Assembly (NCBI GenBank): GCA_900491605.1
Contig: UESW01005080.1
Coordinates: 272,537 to 336,536 of the forward strand
Length of the DNA stretch: 64,000 bases
Direction of reading: 5' to 3'
DNA from: Calamus simplicifolius
Taxonomy: Eukaryota > Streptophyta > Magnoliopsida > Arecales > Arecaceae
Shown: positions 22,897-34,602 of the stretch, piece after piece
How the letters are laid out: each line of letters begins with the position of its first letter
Numbering within the stretch: the stretch's first letter is position 1
Notes under the pieces: generated by a model
What the model was told of the DNA's origin: nothing
The model's database searches: none
What the model saw: the letters and a program-made list of their open reading frames with translations, nothing else
Made by a program: the position numbers and the translations under genes

Positions 22897-23533
22897 TGTT
22901 AGAAAAAAGTTTTAATAATAATAAAAAAAAGGGAGAACGCCCGCGAGCGTTGCTCGCGGACGTTCCTTCTTTGACGCAACATTCCGTTGGAACGTTGCGT
23001 GAACGTTGGAATGCCAACGTTTCAGAAATGGCCCAAATAATTTAATTTGTAAGCCGTTTTTGATGTAATTTAAGGCTAACGGCCATTAGGCCTTTATGGC
23101 CATTATGGGCCGAGCCGTTAGAGTTTTTATGGGCCGAGCCTATAAATAGGCTTAGGAATTCATATTGAAAGAAGAAATCAATATAGAATGATTTGGAGTA
23201 GCCCTGATTTGTTTTATCTCTTTTATTTCTTTTTTCTATTGATATTTTCTTGGGCATCTGAAGGAAATCATTGGGTTTGCACCTCCACACGATCATGCTC
23301 GTAGTAGGAGGATCGGGTCGAGCCGGGTCGTTGTACCTTGGGGACAGATCGCCAACAACCTGCATGAAGGGGCAAAAATCTGATCCTTAGGGCAGTGTCT
23401 AACACGCCTCGGTCCTGGTTTGATCCATCTAATCTTTTGGCTTTACTTTATTTGTATATTTAAATTATCTATAACATATTTCTAGCAATTTTATAAAGTG
23501 ATTTTTTGTAAGATCAAAAATATTTTTCCAACA
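22897..23533 (+). repeat. 5' LTR of the Copia derivative
   Basis: Contains TATAAATAGG at about 23140, likely the promoter. It holds the inverted phrase GCGAGCGTTGCTCGC near 22942-22956 and the 17-base site AAAAATCTGATCCTTAG (23374-23390), which is complementary to the primer-site position. Confidence 0.9.
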
Positions 23534-23534
23534 G

Positions 23535-23551
23535 CTAAGGATCAGATTTTT
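23535..23551 (+). promoter_or_regulatory. Primer-site position complementary to the element's own LTR
   Basis: CTAAGGATCAGATTTTT begins one base after the LTR end, where a primer site belongs. It lacks the TGG that pairs with tRNA CCA ends. It is the exact reverse complement of 23374-23390 in the LTR. Confidence 0.7.
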
Positions 23552-25229
23552 CTCCTTCTTCTCTAGAGATTGCTAGATTTTCATTCCATTTACTCATTCT
23601 GCTTTTGCATGAGTTTGCTCAACATATAAATTTTTTATGCCACTCTGAAATGCATGTGCATTAATGGTGCAAATGTTGCTATGCTAAATTATGATCATCT
23701 ATTGGGCCCAAGATTTAAGGGGAAAAGATTATGGTTTGAATACTTATTATTTTTCTTGGGCAAAATATTAACATTGCTGCAATGCTTTAAATTATATTTC
23801 ATAAGTTGATCTTTTTACCGTTGGAAGGGATTGTTGTGCTATGTTGCTTTAAAATAGTTAGTTGATACACGCCATTTTTCTTCTTCCTTACTAATTTTTA
23901 TTAAATATATGGTAAAATGAATACTCAGTTTATCTTCACCATCGGACTGTTAAGTGCTCATGCACATACATGGACAGAAATTGGTGTAACAAATCTTGGT
24001 TATTAAATAGATTGGGCAATCATGGTCATGTACTTAGCTTATAATAAAAGCGACTGTCCAGCTATCTCTGCAATTTGCTATGCAATTATTTTAGTACAAA
24101 CAATCATTATTTGGTTTATTTGCTTCATTTGTAGTATCGGATTTTAATACATTTTGATATGCCTCGAGCGATATATGGTGAGCATAAAATATACTAAACT
24201 GATAAATAAGACACAACAAAAATAATAACATATGACATTGTTGTCTTATTCTAAATGTTAGACACTGTTGAGCTTCATTTGTCTTCTGACTTGTTAGAAG
24301 TTGAAGCTTGAATCTTGGTGTGTGTGCATATGGTTTGTTCAACATGTCAGAGGCTTCTTTCTATTCACCGAATATTCACATGTTTAATTATATGTATATA
24401 AATACATACGCATTTATACATGTATGCATATAGGTACACAGACGCATGCAAATCAGGTGGGGCTTGTCACATCTTAGTGCCCAAGTACATATGTAATATG
24501 TATACTTATTCTCTCCTCAAGTTGGTGTAGTAACTAACAAAGCTAACAATATAAAGCTGAAGTGCTAATCAGAAAGTAAATTACTTTGTTCACTGGATAG
24601 ATGGACAAGGGATAAAGCCATCAATCAGGTGGTTAACCATTCAGCATGAAAACAAAGCCTTGTTGAAAAACATACATGCTTGCACTTGTGCACATAATAT
24701 ATGCATGCTTGTATATAGATATATTTTTATATCATCTTATTATTTAGCTTTCAAGTGCAGCTACTAGCATATATATTGCATTCTTACATAAATGCAAAAG
24801 TTTTTCTGTTCTAGATTAAGTGTTTCTAGTATAGTACATTCTTACATAAATGCAAAAAGTTTTTCTGTTCCAGATAAGTGTTTCTGGTATAGTGATCAAT
24901 ATTTAATATCTCCTTGTTGTGTTGCTAGACAAAAGTGACAGCATTGGGCAAATACTTATTGCTTACCTACTATTGTGAATCTTTTAAGTTACCAAATGGC
25001 AAAAATGGATGAACTTGGATGCGGTGACAAGGTATGTCATTTAAATGCTCTATTTTGAGTCTCTTGATATATATTGCCATGAGATTTAATAAAAGTTTTT
25101 ATAATTTACTAAATAATCTCATGACTATTGGAATATACAACTTATTGTTTACCTTATATTTGGATATTCAATTTTAATATATCTTTGCCTGATTCTCTTA
25201 TTTGAGGTCTAGTGCAAAAATAAAATTAT

Positions 25230-25335
25230 CTCTTTGGAATTTGCCGAGAAGATTTTGGCAGACTAATTAACCAAGGAGTTATCTAGGAATGGAGTCCTAG
25301 ATTCATCGCGGGGGATGTGGCTTAAGCCCATTATT
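25230..25335 (+). pseudogene. C-terminal tail of a Copia polymerase
   Basis: The frame reads ISLEFAEKILAD, stop, LTKELSRN, SSRGMWLKPII. This is the end of a Copia RNase H region (family pattern: LADPLTKxLSR ... SRGMGLKP). The only coding trace in the element; one in-frame TAA replaces the expected Pro codon region. Confidence 0.75.
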
Positions 25336-25917
25336 TGGTCGCCAGCAGTGGATACCCAACCTCTGTGATTGGAGATCCCATGAATGAGGTTCAATGTGGT
25401 AGAAACGAAGCTGATTGAGTGATCGTGTTAGAGCACAAATTTTTGAAAATTTTTTCATCCCATCCCTATGATGAGTGCTCTTATAAAGTGACAAAGTAAA
25501 TTTGTGTAAGGTTGAGTTATACTCTTAATGGATCCAAGGTAGGTTATCTGCAGGGTATTGTCACAAATACCCTTGGAGGATTCACCTATATGAGAATCGT
25601 CATATTAGGCCGTGACTAAAGGTTTGGGCTAATCTTAAAGAATTCTCATGAAAAATCAAGGTATTAAGCGCAAGGCCTTTAATATGCGCTGACCGCTTAA
25701 ACCCAATTGATCCATACTGTGTGTGTGATTAGTAGAAGTCTGAGTCAAAGGACCTAGTTCAAGGTCTAATCCACTATGGTTCCTTCAGATGTATACAATC
25801 AACACTAAGTGAGGTTCAAGTCCATTGGACACCTCACCTATTGCGCAGTATAAGATGCCCTAAAATTTTTGTTATATTTATTTTTTTTTTTTTTTATTTT
25901 AAACTTTTGTGGGAGAT

Positions 25918-26553
25918 TGTTAGAAAAAAGTTTTAATAATAATAAAAAAAGGGAGAACGCCCGCGAGCGTTGCTCGCGGACGTTCCTTCTTTGACGCAAC
26001 GTTCCGTTGGAACGTTGCGTGAACGTTGGAATGTCAACGTTTCAGAAATGGCCCAAATAATTTAATTTGTAAGCCGTTTTTGATGTAATTTAAGGCTAAC
26101 GGCCATTAGGCCTTTATGGCCATTATGGGCCGAGCCGTTAGAGTTTTTATGGGCCGAGCCTATAAATAGGCTTAGGAATTCATATTGAAAGAAGAAATCA
26201 ATATAGAATGATTTGGAGTAGCCCTGATTTGTTTTATCTCTTTTTACTTCTTTTTTCTATTGATATTTTCTTGGGCATCTGAAGGAAATCGTTGGGTTTG
26301 CACCTCCACACGATCATGCTCGTAGTAGAAGGATCGGGTCGAGCCGGGTCGTTGTACCTTGGGGACAGATCGCCAACAACCTGCATGAAGGGGCGAAAAT
26401 CTGATCCTTAGGGCAGTGTCTAACACGCCTCGGTCCTGGTTTGATCCATCTAATCTTTTGGTTTTACTTTATTTGTATATTTAAATTATCTATAACATAT
26501 TTCTAAAAATTTTATAAAGTGATTTTTTGTAAGATCAAAAATATTTTTCAACA
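25918..26553 (+). repeat. 3' LTR of the Copia derivative
   Basis: Nearly identical to 22897-23533 by eye, with only a few substitutions and single-base indels, which suggests a younger insertion than the chromovirus. Confidence 0.9.
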
Positions 26554-27125
26554 GAGTTAGGTGCTGTTCATGAAGTAATAGTTTATTAAGACTTGTCCTC
26601 CAGTACCTTTAATCGCCACCTGTAATCTGAAGCTTCCAAAGCCATAAGGTGTACCGACTTTCACTATAACATGAAGTTAGAGGGTAGCGTGATCAGTTCT
26701 TCCCTCCAATGCAGGGCTCCAGCAAGGTAACCTCTGCTGCCTTGCGACAAAGAGGTTGCGTTGATCCCTCGGTCGCAAAGTATTTAGGTATGGATGGTAT
26801 GGAACAATATAAAAAAACAGTAGTCACCATGGATGATGGTTTCCGTTTTCGTTTTCTTTTTCTCATCGGATAAGAGTGGCAGAAACAAAACACAATAGGA
26901 GGAGAGGGGTCAGATGGTACAGAAGATATGAGAATGAGGAAGAGGAGAGAAGATGAATGCCAACCTCATCCCTATATGGCCTTTTATGGAGGCCGGTGTC
27001 TTTCTGGAGCCTTCGGTCCATCCTATTTAATTATGTTTCTCTCGAATCTTCTCATCCCGCGTCCCATTCATTTTCTCCTTCCCAAACGTTTTAATCCCCG
27101 GTCGCATTTAATTTGGTAACGGTTG
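26554..27125 (-). repeat. Minus-strand unit copy A, part 3 (5' end of the gene-like reading)
   Basis: On the minus strand a 66-codon frame (26693-26893) contains MRKRKRKRKPSSMV, SIPSIPKYFATEGSTQP and EPCIGG, shared with copies B and C. Upstream of it (higher coordinates) is a conserved leader including GGCCTCCATAAAAGGCC. No known protein family was recognised. It abuts copy B at about 27128. Confidence 0.7.
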
Positions 27126-27128
27126 TTT

Positions 27129-28060
27129 AAGTGGAAAATAAATATTATAACAAACTTTCATCAGCGGCAAAGCTTATATACATTGTTCTTCCCTTTCATA
27201 CTGCATTAAAAAAAATAAATTATAAGGCCATAATCCATAATATAAACTTGATTTCCTTCACGACCTAAATCCATGAGCTTGAGTTGATCCACAGACATTA
27301 ATCTTTGAGGAGAATTTCCCGTACTGCAGTGATTGAAATGATCTTCGAAGGTCGCCGAAGACGCTCATGAAATTCCGGCTCCGCTACGAAGGACTCATAG
27401 CGAAGCTGAAGGTGCCGTGCGGTTAGGGTGGTGGTTGAAAAAGAAGTGCCACCTTTGGAGACGGCGAGAAACAGGCTGTAATCTGGAGCCTCCAAAGAAC
27501 CAAAGCAACAAGCTGCTCGTTCCCATGCTATAATATGAAGCTAGAGAGCAGCATGTCCAGTCGTTCCTCCAATGCAGGACACCACCAAGGCGATCTCCAC
27601 CGTCTGGCGAGAAAGAGGCTGCCTCGAACCCCCCGGTCGCAAGATATTTAGGTATGGATGGTATTGGAACAACAGAAAAACTAATGGCGCCGGCCACCAT
27701 GGATGATAGTTTTTTTGGTTTGGGTTTTGGTTTTCTCATCGGATAGAGTGGCAAAAAGAAATACAGGAGGAGACCAGGGAAGGAATATTGTATGGAAGAT
27801 AGAGAGGAGAACGAGAGAACAGGTTAATAATTAATCCCTATGGCAATTTCATCTCATCTCTGCATGGCCTTTTATAAAGGCCGGTGCCTCTCTGGAGCCT
27901 TCTGCCTTCGATGTCTTTTTCCGAAGAGTGCTGTTTCATTACGTCTCTCTCGAATCTTCTCATCCCGCGTCCCATGCATTTATTCCATCTTTCCTAGACG
28001 TTTTACACGCGGTCGCATTTAATTTTGTAACGCTTGTTTTGAATGTTCTAGTCTGATGCA
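27129..28060 (-). repeat. Minus-strand unit copy B
   Basis: A second head-to-tail copy, truncated at its distal end. The minus-strand frames are 27395-27754 (MPLYPMRKPKPKPKKLSSMV..., IPSIPKYLATGG) and 27298-27495, which reads from the middle of the unit (LFLAVSKGGTSFSTTTLTAR, FVAEPEFHERLRRPSK, ITAVREILLKD). The two overlapping frames may be one gene with a frameshift or an intron. It has fewer obvious lesions than copy C in the middle region. Function unknown. Confidence 0.6.
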
Positions 28061-28890
28061 AATTTATAACCCTTTTTCTCGATGATTCTTGTCAGTGTCA
28101 TAGCTCATGACTGTTGTTCCTTCTCGAGCCATCTATTCTGCTTCGTTTTGCCATCCTAGCTCATGACTGTTGTTCCTTCTCGAGCCATCTATTCTGCTTC
28201 GTTTTGCCATCCTTTGAGCTAATATTTTTAACTCTGCTAAAATTTATAACCACGTTTTGCCGTCCTTCAATATTCCAATGTTCTATCTTTCCTAAACGTT
28301 TTATAAGCGGTCGCCCTTAATTTGATAACGCTTGTTTCGAACGTTCTAGTCTGATGCAAATTTATAACCCTTTTTCTTGATGAGTGTCGTAGCTTATGAC
28401 TGTTGTTCCTTCTCGAGCCATCTATTCTGCTTCATTTTTCCATCCTTTGAGCTAATTTTTTTAACTTTGCTAAAATTTATAACCATGTTTTATCGTCCTT
28501 CAATATTCCAATGGGAGTTGAATATGATCGCTTCTGATTTTTTAACTCCGCTAAATTTTATAATCGTGTTTTAGCATCCTTCATGTTCAAATGGGCATCG
28601 AAAATTATAACTTCTATTTTTTCTATTTCCACTAAACTCTGTAACCACGTTTAATAATGGGCATCCAAAATTATTATTGCTTAAAAAGATCTATTTATTC
28701 TTTTTAATGGCCATAAATGATCAATTTCTAAAATTATTTTAATCATTTAGAAGCTCAAAGAGTTTTTTTAGGTCTTTTTTATCTTCCTATAAGCCCTTTT
28801 AATCCTCCTAAACTCTGTTGATCTCTCTCTAGTCTCTTATTAGTTGTCCTAATCTCTCTTACTCTGATCTCTACTTTTTATCATTTATAA
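28060..28890. repeat. Degenerate tandem repeats upstream of unit B
   Basis: A phrase CTCATGACTGTTGTTCCTTC is duplicated in tandem (28105-28212) and recurs at about 28395. Longer imperfect repeats end in CCTTCAATATTCCAATG. Similar sequence follows unit E at 62960-63620, so this is the upstream part of the larger repeated unit. No coding frame is supported. Confidence 0.65.
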
Positions 28891-28897
28891 TTAATAA

Positions 28898-29777
28898 TGG
28901 CTAGTGCTAATAGCTCTCATCCATCTTATGGCCAGGAGGTCTTCAATATCGACATAGAGAATATAAGACACACCAGTCATAAATCGAAGCCAATATCCCC
29001 AAGCTCACAATAGCCATCGATGCCATGTCGACTACCAAGTCCAAGGCTAAACTTAGGATTAATTTTGGAGTGTGCTTGCACTTTAACATCAAGAAGATTG
29101 CCAACAAGAGGCTTTGTGTTATCTGTAAAGTATATAAGGACTACAACTGCAACACTTTGAGAAAAAACCGAAAAAAGCACGAGAGTGCAACTTATGACCT
29201 CAACTAATTTCAAGTTAGATAGAAAAAATTTCTTATTTGTAAGAATTAAATTAAAAAAATTATGAAAAATTTATTATAGATAGTGAAATGCCTTTTACTT
29301 TGTCAAAAATTAATGACTTAAAAAATATATGAAAACTATCCTAAATTCTATTAAATCTTATTGTTTTAGACAATATTTTGATTATAAAATATAATTTTAT
29401 ATTTTAAAAATTTTGATAATAGAATAGCACTTACATCTAATATTTGGAATAGCACTATTGCATTATCTTATATTTGTTTTTTTAGTACATTTTATTGATC
29501 ATGTTTGAATAATACAAAAAAAAACTTAGTTTTAAATTGATTAAATATTCACACAATACCACCACCATCTATACTCAAATTATGTAAATGATATGTGAGT
29601 ACCATATACCTAATAGGTATATTTTTTTAATTAGTTTAAATAACGCTTCTAATAATAATGTTGTTGTTGAGTTACTCAAGTTGTATCTATGTTCGATCTT
29701 AAATGAAAAATTATTTTACATTAGAGGTACATATTATATTACAAATTTAATTATACAAATGGTTTAAAAATTATTGA

Positions 29778-29842
<65 letters not shown>

Positions 29843-30790
29843 GTTAAAGATGCCATTAAAGGATAAAAAATAAGAAATTAAAGCTTTATGTATTATTTAT
29901 GAATTAAAATATAAATAATTTTTATTAGATATAAAACATAGATGAAGAATAAAGCAGAGTGAAGGAAGCATATTCATGTAGTCAACCCCATATAATTAGA
30001 AAAAGGCTTAGATGAGTTGAGTATAAAACATAAATGAAATTCTATATATTTAATATTACATTTATATTTTGAATATAAAGATATTAATACTATATTTTAG
30101 AATATTCGCTTCTTCGATGAACTTATATTACATTCTCACGAGAATAATTCTGTATTATCCTATAATTTCTGTAATATTTTTATAAAGCTACTAATATTTT
30201 ATCCGATACTTATTATCTTACCTCTCCTCTAATTTTACAATAGATATATAACATTATCAGCTATTTTTTATAATATAGAAAAATTGAAGATTTTGAAGAT
30301 ATAATTTTATCAATGAAAAAATATTTAATAAATATTAGAAAGAAATTTTATATTTTCATTATTTAGCTTTAATTATGGATTCTAGTGTTAAATTTGATTA
30401 TTTATATATAATATTAGAAATAATTTATAAAAATATAAAAATATCCTTACTTCATGGTTGGCCCTAGGTAGTAGTAATAGAGCCAGTAGTGATAGCTAAT
30501 TTTAGAATTTATTAAAAAAATAAATTAATTTTTTATTTAAATAATATTTTTATAAACTTCTTAATTTAGGAAGAAATAGATGATTTGATATTTTAGTTTG
30601 ATAGAGAGCATATGAGAATAGTTATTCTGTGCTTGTCTCCATGGCCCATGATATAATAACCCCTTCGATATCCACACTAGCATTAGAATATGTTTTTAGT
30701 GCAGAAGGATAAATGCTCGGCAATATAAACCAATTGAAGCCCAATACAGTAGGAATGCTAATCTACCTCAAGTATTAGTATGACACGAAT
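28898..30790 (+). pseudogene. hAT transposase remnant
   Basis: Two ends of a hAT transposase can be read. At 29025-29207 there is a BED-type zinc finger (KRLCVICKVY, then NRKKHES), preceded by a possible start region at about 28898 (MASANSSHP). At about 30655-30780 is the C-terminal dimerisation segment (TPSISTLALEYVFSAEG, then NQLKPNTVGMLIYLK), matching the hAT pattern PLSTVASESAFSxGG...LKPxTVEALICL. Between them the sequence is AT-rich and frameless and carries a long (AT)n tract, so the catalytic middle is gone. Terminal repeats were not found. Only the C-terminal part lies inside the large duplication (second copy about 59118-59245). Confidence 0.65.
29781..29839. repeat. (AT)n microsatellite
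   Basis: About 29 uninterrupted AT dinucleotides. Confidence 0.97.
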
Positions 30791-32690
30791 GACAAGATAC
30801 AAGGTTAGAAAAATAATGACAAAGGGTTCCCTTCAAACAATAATGAGTTGAGTAATAGAAAACCAAAGACAAAAAATGATGCAATCCATCATGGTCATGG
30901 AGGCCAGACAAAAAGAATGACCATGATGAATTACGCTGATATCAAATCCCTCAAAAAGATAAGTATATCTGATTTATTTTTTGTATTTTTTAAAATTTTT
31001 AAAATCTTGGACATAATAATAAATAAAATTTGCTTGACAAGTCAGTCCATCATGCCGCTTGACAACCCAAAATTAAGACCATGTTAAACAAAAGATGATG
31101 ATAAAGATTGAACTTTCCTTCAAATGGCTAGAAGATAGAGAAAGGACTAAATAAGACAATAATAAGATGGTAGAACCATAATGACAAACACTTAGTCACT
31201 CACAAATAAAAATATGTATATAATTTATTTTATTTAAATAATATTAAGAAATTAGATGGATCGATTATATGGGCCAATCTCATGGGCGGGTACAATCCTC
31301 TTAGGCTATGTCTGTCGGTTGAGCTATGCCTCACTCCCCAGTCTAGCGGACTGGTTTGACATAATTCGATCCAACCCATTTGACACCTCTAAGTGGAATC
31401 TAATTTTTTTCTCTTAAAGATGGCAATTAGGATAGGTGATATCATATACAAGTCCAATTGGATTTAAATGTGGTAAAAAATCTATCAATTTGACTCTTAT
31501 TTATTTATTAAATAGGTCAAAAATTTAAATCCAAACCTACTCATTTTATTAAATAAGTAATCTAATCTGATCTGTTTATTTGGTTAGCAAAAATGACCTT
31601 CTATTTGAATAAAATTAGAATCCAATTTTGATTCTATCCAAAACTAAATTTACATATTGGAGGATTTAAAATTTCAACTACTCTCTCAATATTACAATTT
31701 ATTCTAACCATTTTTTTGATATTTATGATCTCTCCTTGATGCTCTACCTCTCCCCCTTCTCACTTGGCATCCTGTACAAACTCATTAGTTTCAATGCTAG
31801 CATAGCGAGCTAGTCTTTGTATTGATATTTATGATCATTTCTCGTTCAATTTTAATAAGTTATGGCCAAAATTATTAGGTATTTTCAATAAAATTATTTT
31901 TTAATGATTACTTTGGTTTTACAAATATCCCTTATAATTTTTAATACATTTTTGACATATATTTAAAATTTGACCTACCCAACCTTTATCTTCACTTTTG
32001 ATTAACGTGTGAATCATGTGAAGGATTTTGATTTTAATTCTAATGATATTTAATTTTAATTCATATTTTAATGCCAAATCTTATGGCACCTACTCAAATT
32101 AAAGAGGCTAAGTAATTCAAGCATTGCTACTTTTAATTTTTTTGAATGGTCAACTATTATAATTTGATAGATTTACCCCCAATAGAGAGGGAGATGGCTA
32201 ACTAGCCCATTAAGGGGGTAAGGCTAAATGATGAGGTTCTAAGCTAGAATGGCTTTACTCTTTTGAAGTTCATCCATTATGGATGAGAAATAATGTGTAA
32301 AAGAAAATATGTTGGAAGGAAGCTTATTCAAAAGTAAAAAATATGATTAAACTAGGAAAAACAATTTTTTCTCTCTCACTATAACAAGTATATATCAACT
32401 AAATCAAGAAGACAAAAAAAAAAAAAAAACAACATTGATTGTAGTTCATGTTTTCTCTTACCCTAAGGTATGCATTAGCTTTTCTTTTATAGTTAAAAAT
32501 ATACTAATAACATTAATGAATTATTAATTATAAAAATATAAAGTGAGCAATATATATTTAAATATAATTAAATAAGCATAGGTACAGATAGATGAGGCTA
32601 TACTATTGATTAAAAGGATATTTAGAAGGAAAAAAAGAAGCATGTTATATGATTTAGGTTTTTGGTCAGATTAGATTAGAATAATGTAAC
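30790..32690. other. AT-rich stretch without genes
   Basis: No supported coding frame, RNA gene or terminal repeats. An A tract at about 32417 is shorter than the one at the equivalent place in copy 2 (about 60878). The last few hundred bases before 32770 are presumably the promoter region of the formyltransferase gene. Confidence 0.5.
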
Positions 32691-32769
32691 GTTAGATATT
32701 ATCAAAGCTCCGCTTGCCATCACATGTCCTCCTCCATCGAAGAGGACGATAGAAAGAAGAGAATTTAGG

Positions 32770-33022
32770 ATGCGGCCTTCGGTTCTCTTGCTGCGCCGCT
32801 TCCTTTGTTGCTGCGCCAGTGGAGTTCCCCCTGCGAACAAGAAGAAGAATCTCGTCTTCCTGGGTTCCCCTCAGGTCGCTCTCCCCTTTTCTTTCTTAAA
32901 AAAGGCAGCTTTTTGTTGTTTCCCGGTTGGCTTTTCGTCGGTAACGAACCCGGTTGCAGGTATCCGCATCCGTTCTTGACAAGTTGCTCGATGCATCGAA
33001 AGCTCCCGACTCTATTTTTCAG
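32770..33022 (+). pseudogene. Methionyl-tRNA formyltransferase, exons 1-2 only (copy 1)
   Basis: Exon 1 (32770-32874, 35 codons) starts MRPSVLLLRRFLCCCASG, an Arg/Leu/Ser-rich lead fitting an organelle transit peptide, and reaches KKKNLVFLGSPQ. After an 85-bp GT-AG intron, exon 2 (32960-33022, 21 codons) reads VSASVLDKLL, DASKAPDSIFQ. Together these match the N-terminal strand-loop-helix of plant methionyl-tRNA formyltransferase, the mitochondrial/plastid enzyme that formylates initiator Met-tRNA. The full protein is usually over 300 residues. No later exon was found in the 25 kb downstream, which is filled with transposons. It is therefore a truncated gene copy or a gene with a very long intron 2. 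An identical second copy is at 61241. Confidence 0.75.
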
Positions 33023-33354
33023 GTTTCCCAATTTTCTTGTTTAATTTGTTAAACAATCGATCTTGTTTTAGATGATTTCGATCCTTTCTTTAATCATTAT
33101 CTCGGTCGAGGAAGCGGAAATTCTCTATCGGGGAATTCTGTTCTCAACTTTCCATTTTCTCTTACAATGTCGATAGCTGAATGGATGGAATAATTAGGTT
33201 GCACAAAAGAGGTTTTTTTTTTTTTAATCCCTTTAACGGTGGGCAGCATTTTTTTTCTCTGCCAACCAGTTTCTTTTGAATACAAGAATTTGATTTGAGA
33301 TCGTAGTGTTCTGTTCCATTGGTATTCTGAACTTTTGTGGGCGCTTGGTTTACT

Positions 33355-34492
33355 TGCCTGACCGACCGAGTGCAAGAACGGAATGGATCAGGGGTAGTAG
33401 ACCGAATCCATTTGCCACCGCAAGCTCTTCAAAATTATTTTAAAAATATCCACTCGTCAGATTAACGCTCCACTTTCTATCATACGTCCTCAGATGGTGG
33501 GGGCCGGGGAACAAGAAATCCATATGGACAGCATCGATTAATTTTTACAAGGTTAAGGCAGAATATAAGTGGAAAATAAATATTATAACAAACTTTCATC
33601 GGTGGTAAAGCTTATATATTGTGCAAGTACAATCCTTTCATACGTCGTCAAAGAAATTTTACAAGGCCATAATCCATAATATAAACCTATATAACTTCCT
33701 TCATGACCTAAATCCATGAGCTTGAGTTGATCCACAGACGTTAACCTTTGACGAGAGTTCCGGTTGCGGTAATTGACCAGATCATGACAATATTCCTCCA
33801 TATCAAACCAATCCAAGAAGGGAATTCCGGCTCCGCTAGAAAGAACTCATAGCAAAACTGGAGGTGCCGTGTGGTTTAGGTGGTGGTTAAAAAAGATGTG
33901 CAACCTATGAAGACGGCGAGCAAGTTGAAGAAGAGGTTAGGCGCTGTTGATGAAGTAATAATATCCAAGACTTGTCCTCCAGCACCTTTAATCGCCACCT
34001 GTAATCTGAAGCTTCCGAAGCCATAAGGTGTACCGACTTCCAAAGCCATAAGCTCCAGCAAGGTGACCTCTGCGCCTAAAGACAAAGAGGCTGCGTTGAT
34101 CCCTCGGTCGCAAGGTATTTAGGTATGGGTGGTATGGAACAATATAAAAAAACAGTAGTCACCATGGATGATAGCATTGGTTTTGGTTTTGGTTTTGGTT
34201 TTTGTTTTCTCATCGGATAAGAGTGGCAGAAACAAGCACAAGAGGATCGGAGGGGGGCAGATGGTACAGAAGATAGGATGAGGAGGAGGAGGAGAGAAGA
34301 TGGACTATTTCCAATGCCAATTAACCTCATCGATCCCCTGTATGGCCTTTTATGGAGGCCGCGGTTCCTTTCTGGAACCTTCGGTCCAACCTATTTAATT
34401 ATGTTTCTCTCGAATCTTCTCATCCCGCGTCCCATTCATTTTCTCCCTCCCAAACGTTTTAATCCCCGCATTTAATTTGGTAACGAGCAACT
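33355..34492 (-). repeat. Minus-strand unit copy C
   Basis: The longest uninterrupted copy. Minus-strand frames: 34076-34330 (CFCHSYPMRKQKPKPKPKPM, then SSMVTTVFLYCSIPPIPKYL), 33876-34085 (VGTPYGFGSFRLQVAIKGAG, LLAVFIGCTSFLTTT) and 33583-33816 (MDWFDMEEYCHDL, SVDQLKLMDLGHEGSY). These read as three consecutive blocks in different frames, so introns or frameshifts separate them. The N-terminal K-P tract is encoded by a GGTTTT repeat that varies between copies. It lies in what would be intron 2 of the formyltransferase gene, on the opposite strand. Not recognised; it could be a captured or tandemly amplified gene, or a non-coding repeat. Confidence 0.6.
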
Positions 34493-34537
34493 AGGGCATA
34501 TTGATGGAATTCAGGCTCGATCCCAATATGATTTTCA

Positions 34538-34567
34538 TATCATCATCATCATCATCATCATTCATCA

Positions 34568-34599
<32 letters not shown>

Positions 34600-34602
34600 T
34601 TA
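34538..34602. repeat. (TCA)n/(TTA)n microsatellite
   Basis: Trinucleotide run at the point where copy 1 rejoins copy 2 (compare 63828-63868). Confidence 0.9.

Larger units (their letters stand above)
22897..26553 (+). mobile_element. Copia deletion derivative (LARD-like), two LTRs
   Basis: LTRs of 637 and 636 bp begin TGTTAG and end CAACA. They are flanked by GAGGT (22892-22896) and GAGTT (26554-26558), a 5-bp target duplication with one change. The internal region is about 2.4 kb and has no long frame. Near its 3' end it keeps the tail of a Copia polymerase (25230-25335), followed by a GTGGGAGAT polypurine tract. Most coding sequence has therefore been lost from a Ty1/copia element. A 58-bp tandem duplication is visible at about 24780-24895. 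Confidence 0.9.

Noticed and set aside
23386..23430. tRNA-like stretch (GGGCAGTG and GGTTTGATCC) in the Copia-derivative LTR
   Set aside because: The spacing of the A-box-like and B-box-like parts is about 12 bases too short and no acceptor or anticodon stem forms; it is not a tRNA gene.
28898..28990. MASANSSHPSYGQEV reading as a separate small gene
   Set aside because: It leads into the BED zinc finger remnant and is more simply the start of the decayed hAT transposase.
30848..31087. 79-codon frame MSNRKPKTKND
   Set aside because: Interrupted in the duplicate at 59313 by a small indel, AT-rich, no domain; no support for coding.
32765..33044. Minus-strand and alternative plus-strand frames over the formyltransferase exons
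   Set aside because: The exon 1/exon 2 reading with GT-AG borders matches a known protein; the others are shadows.
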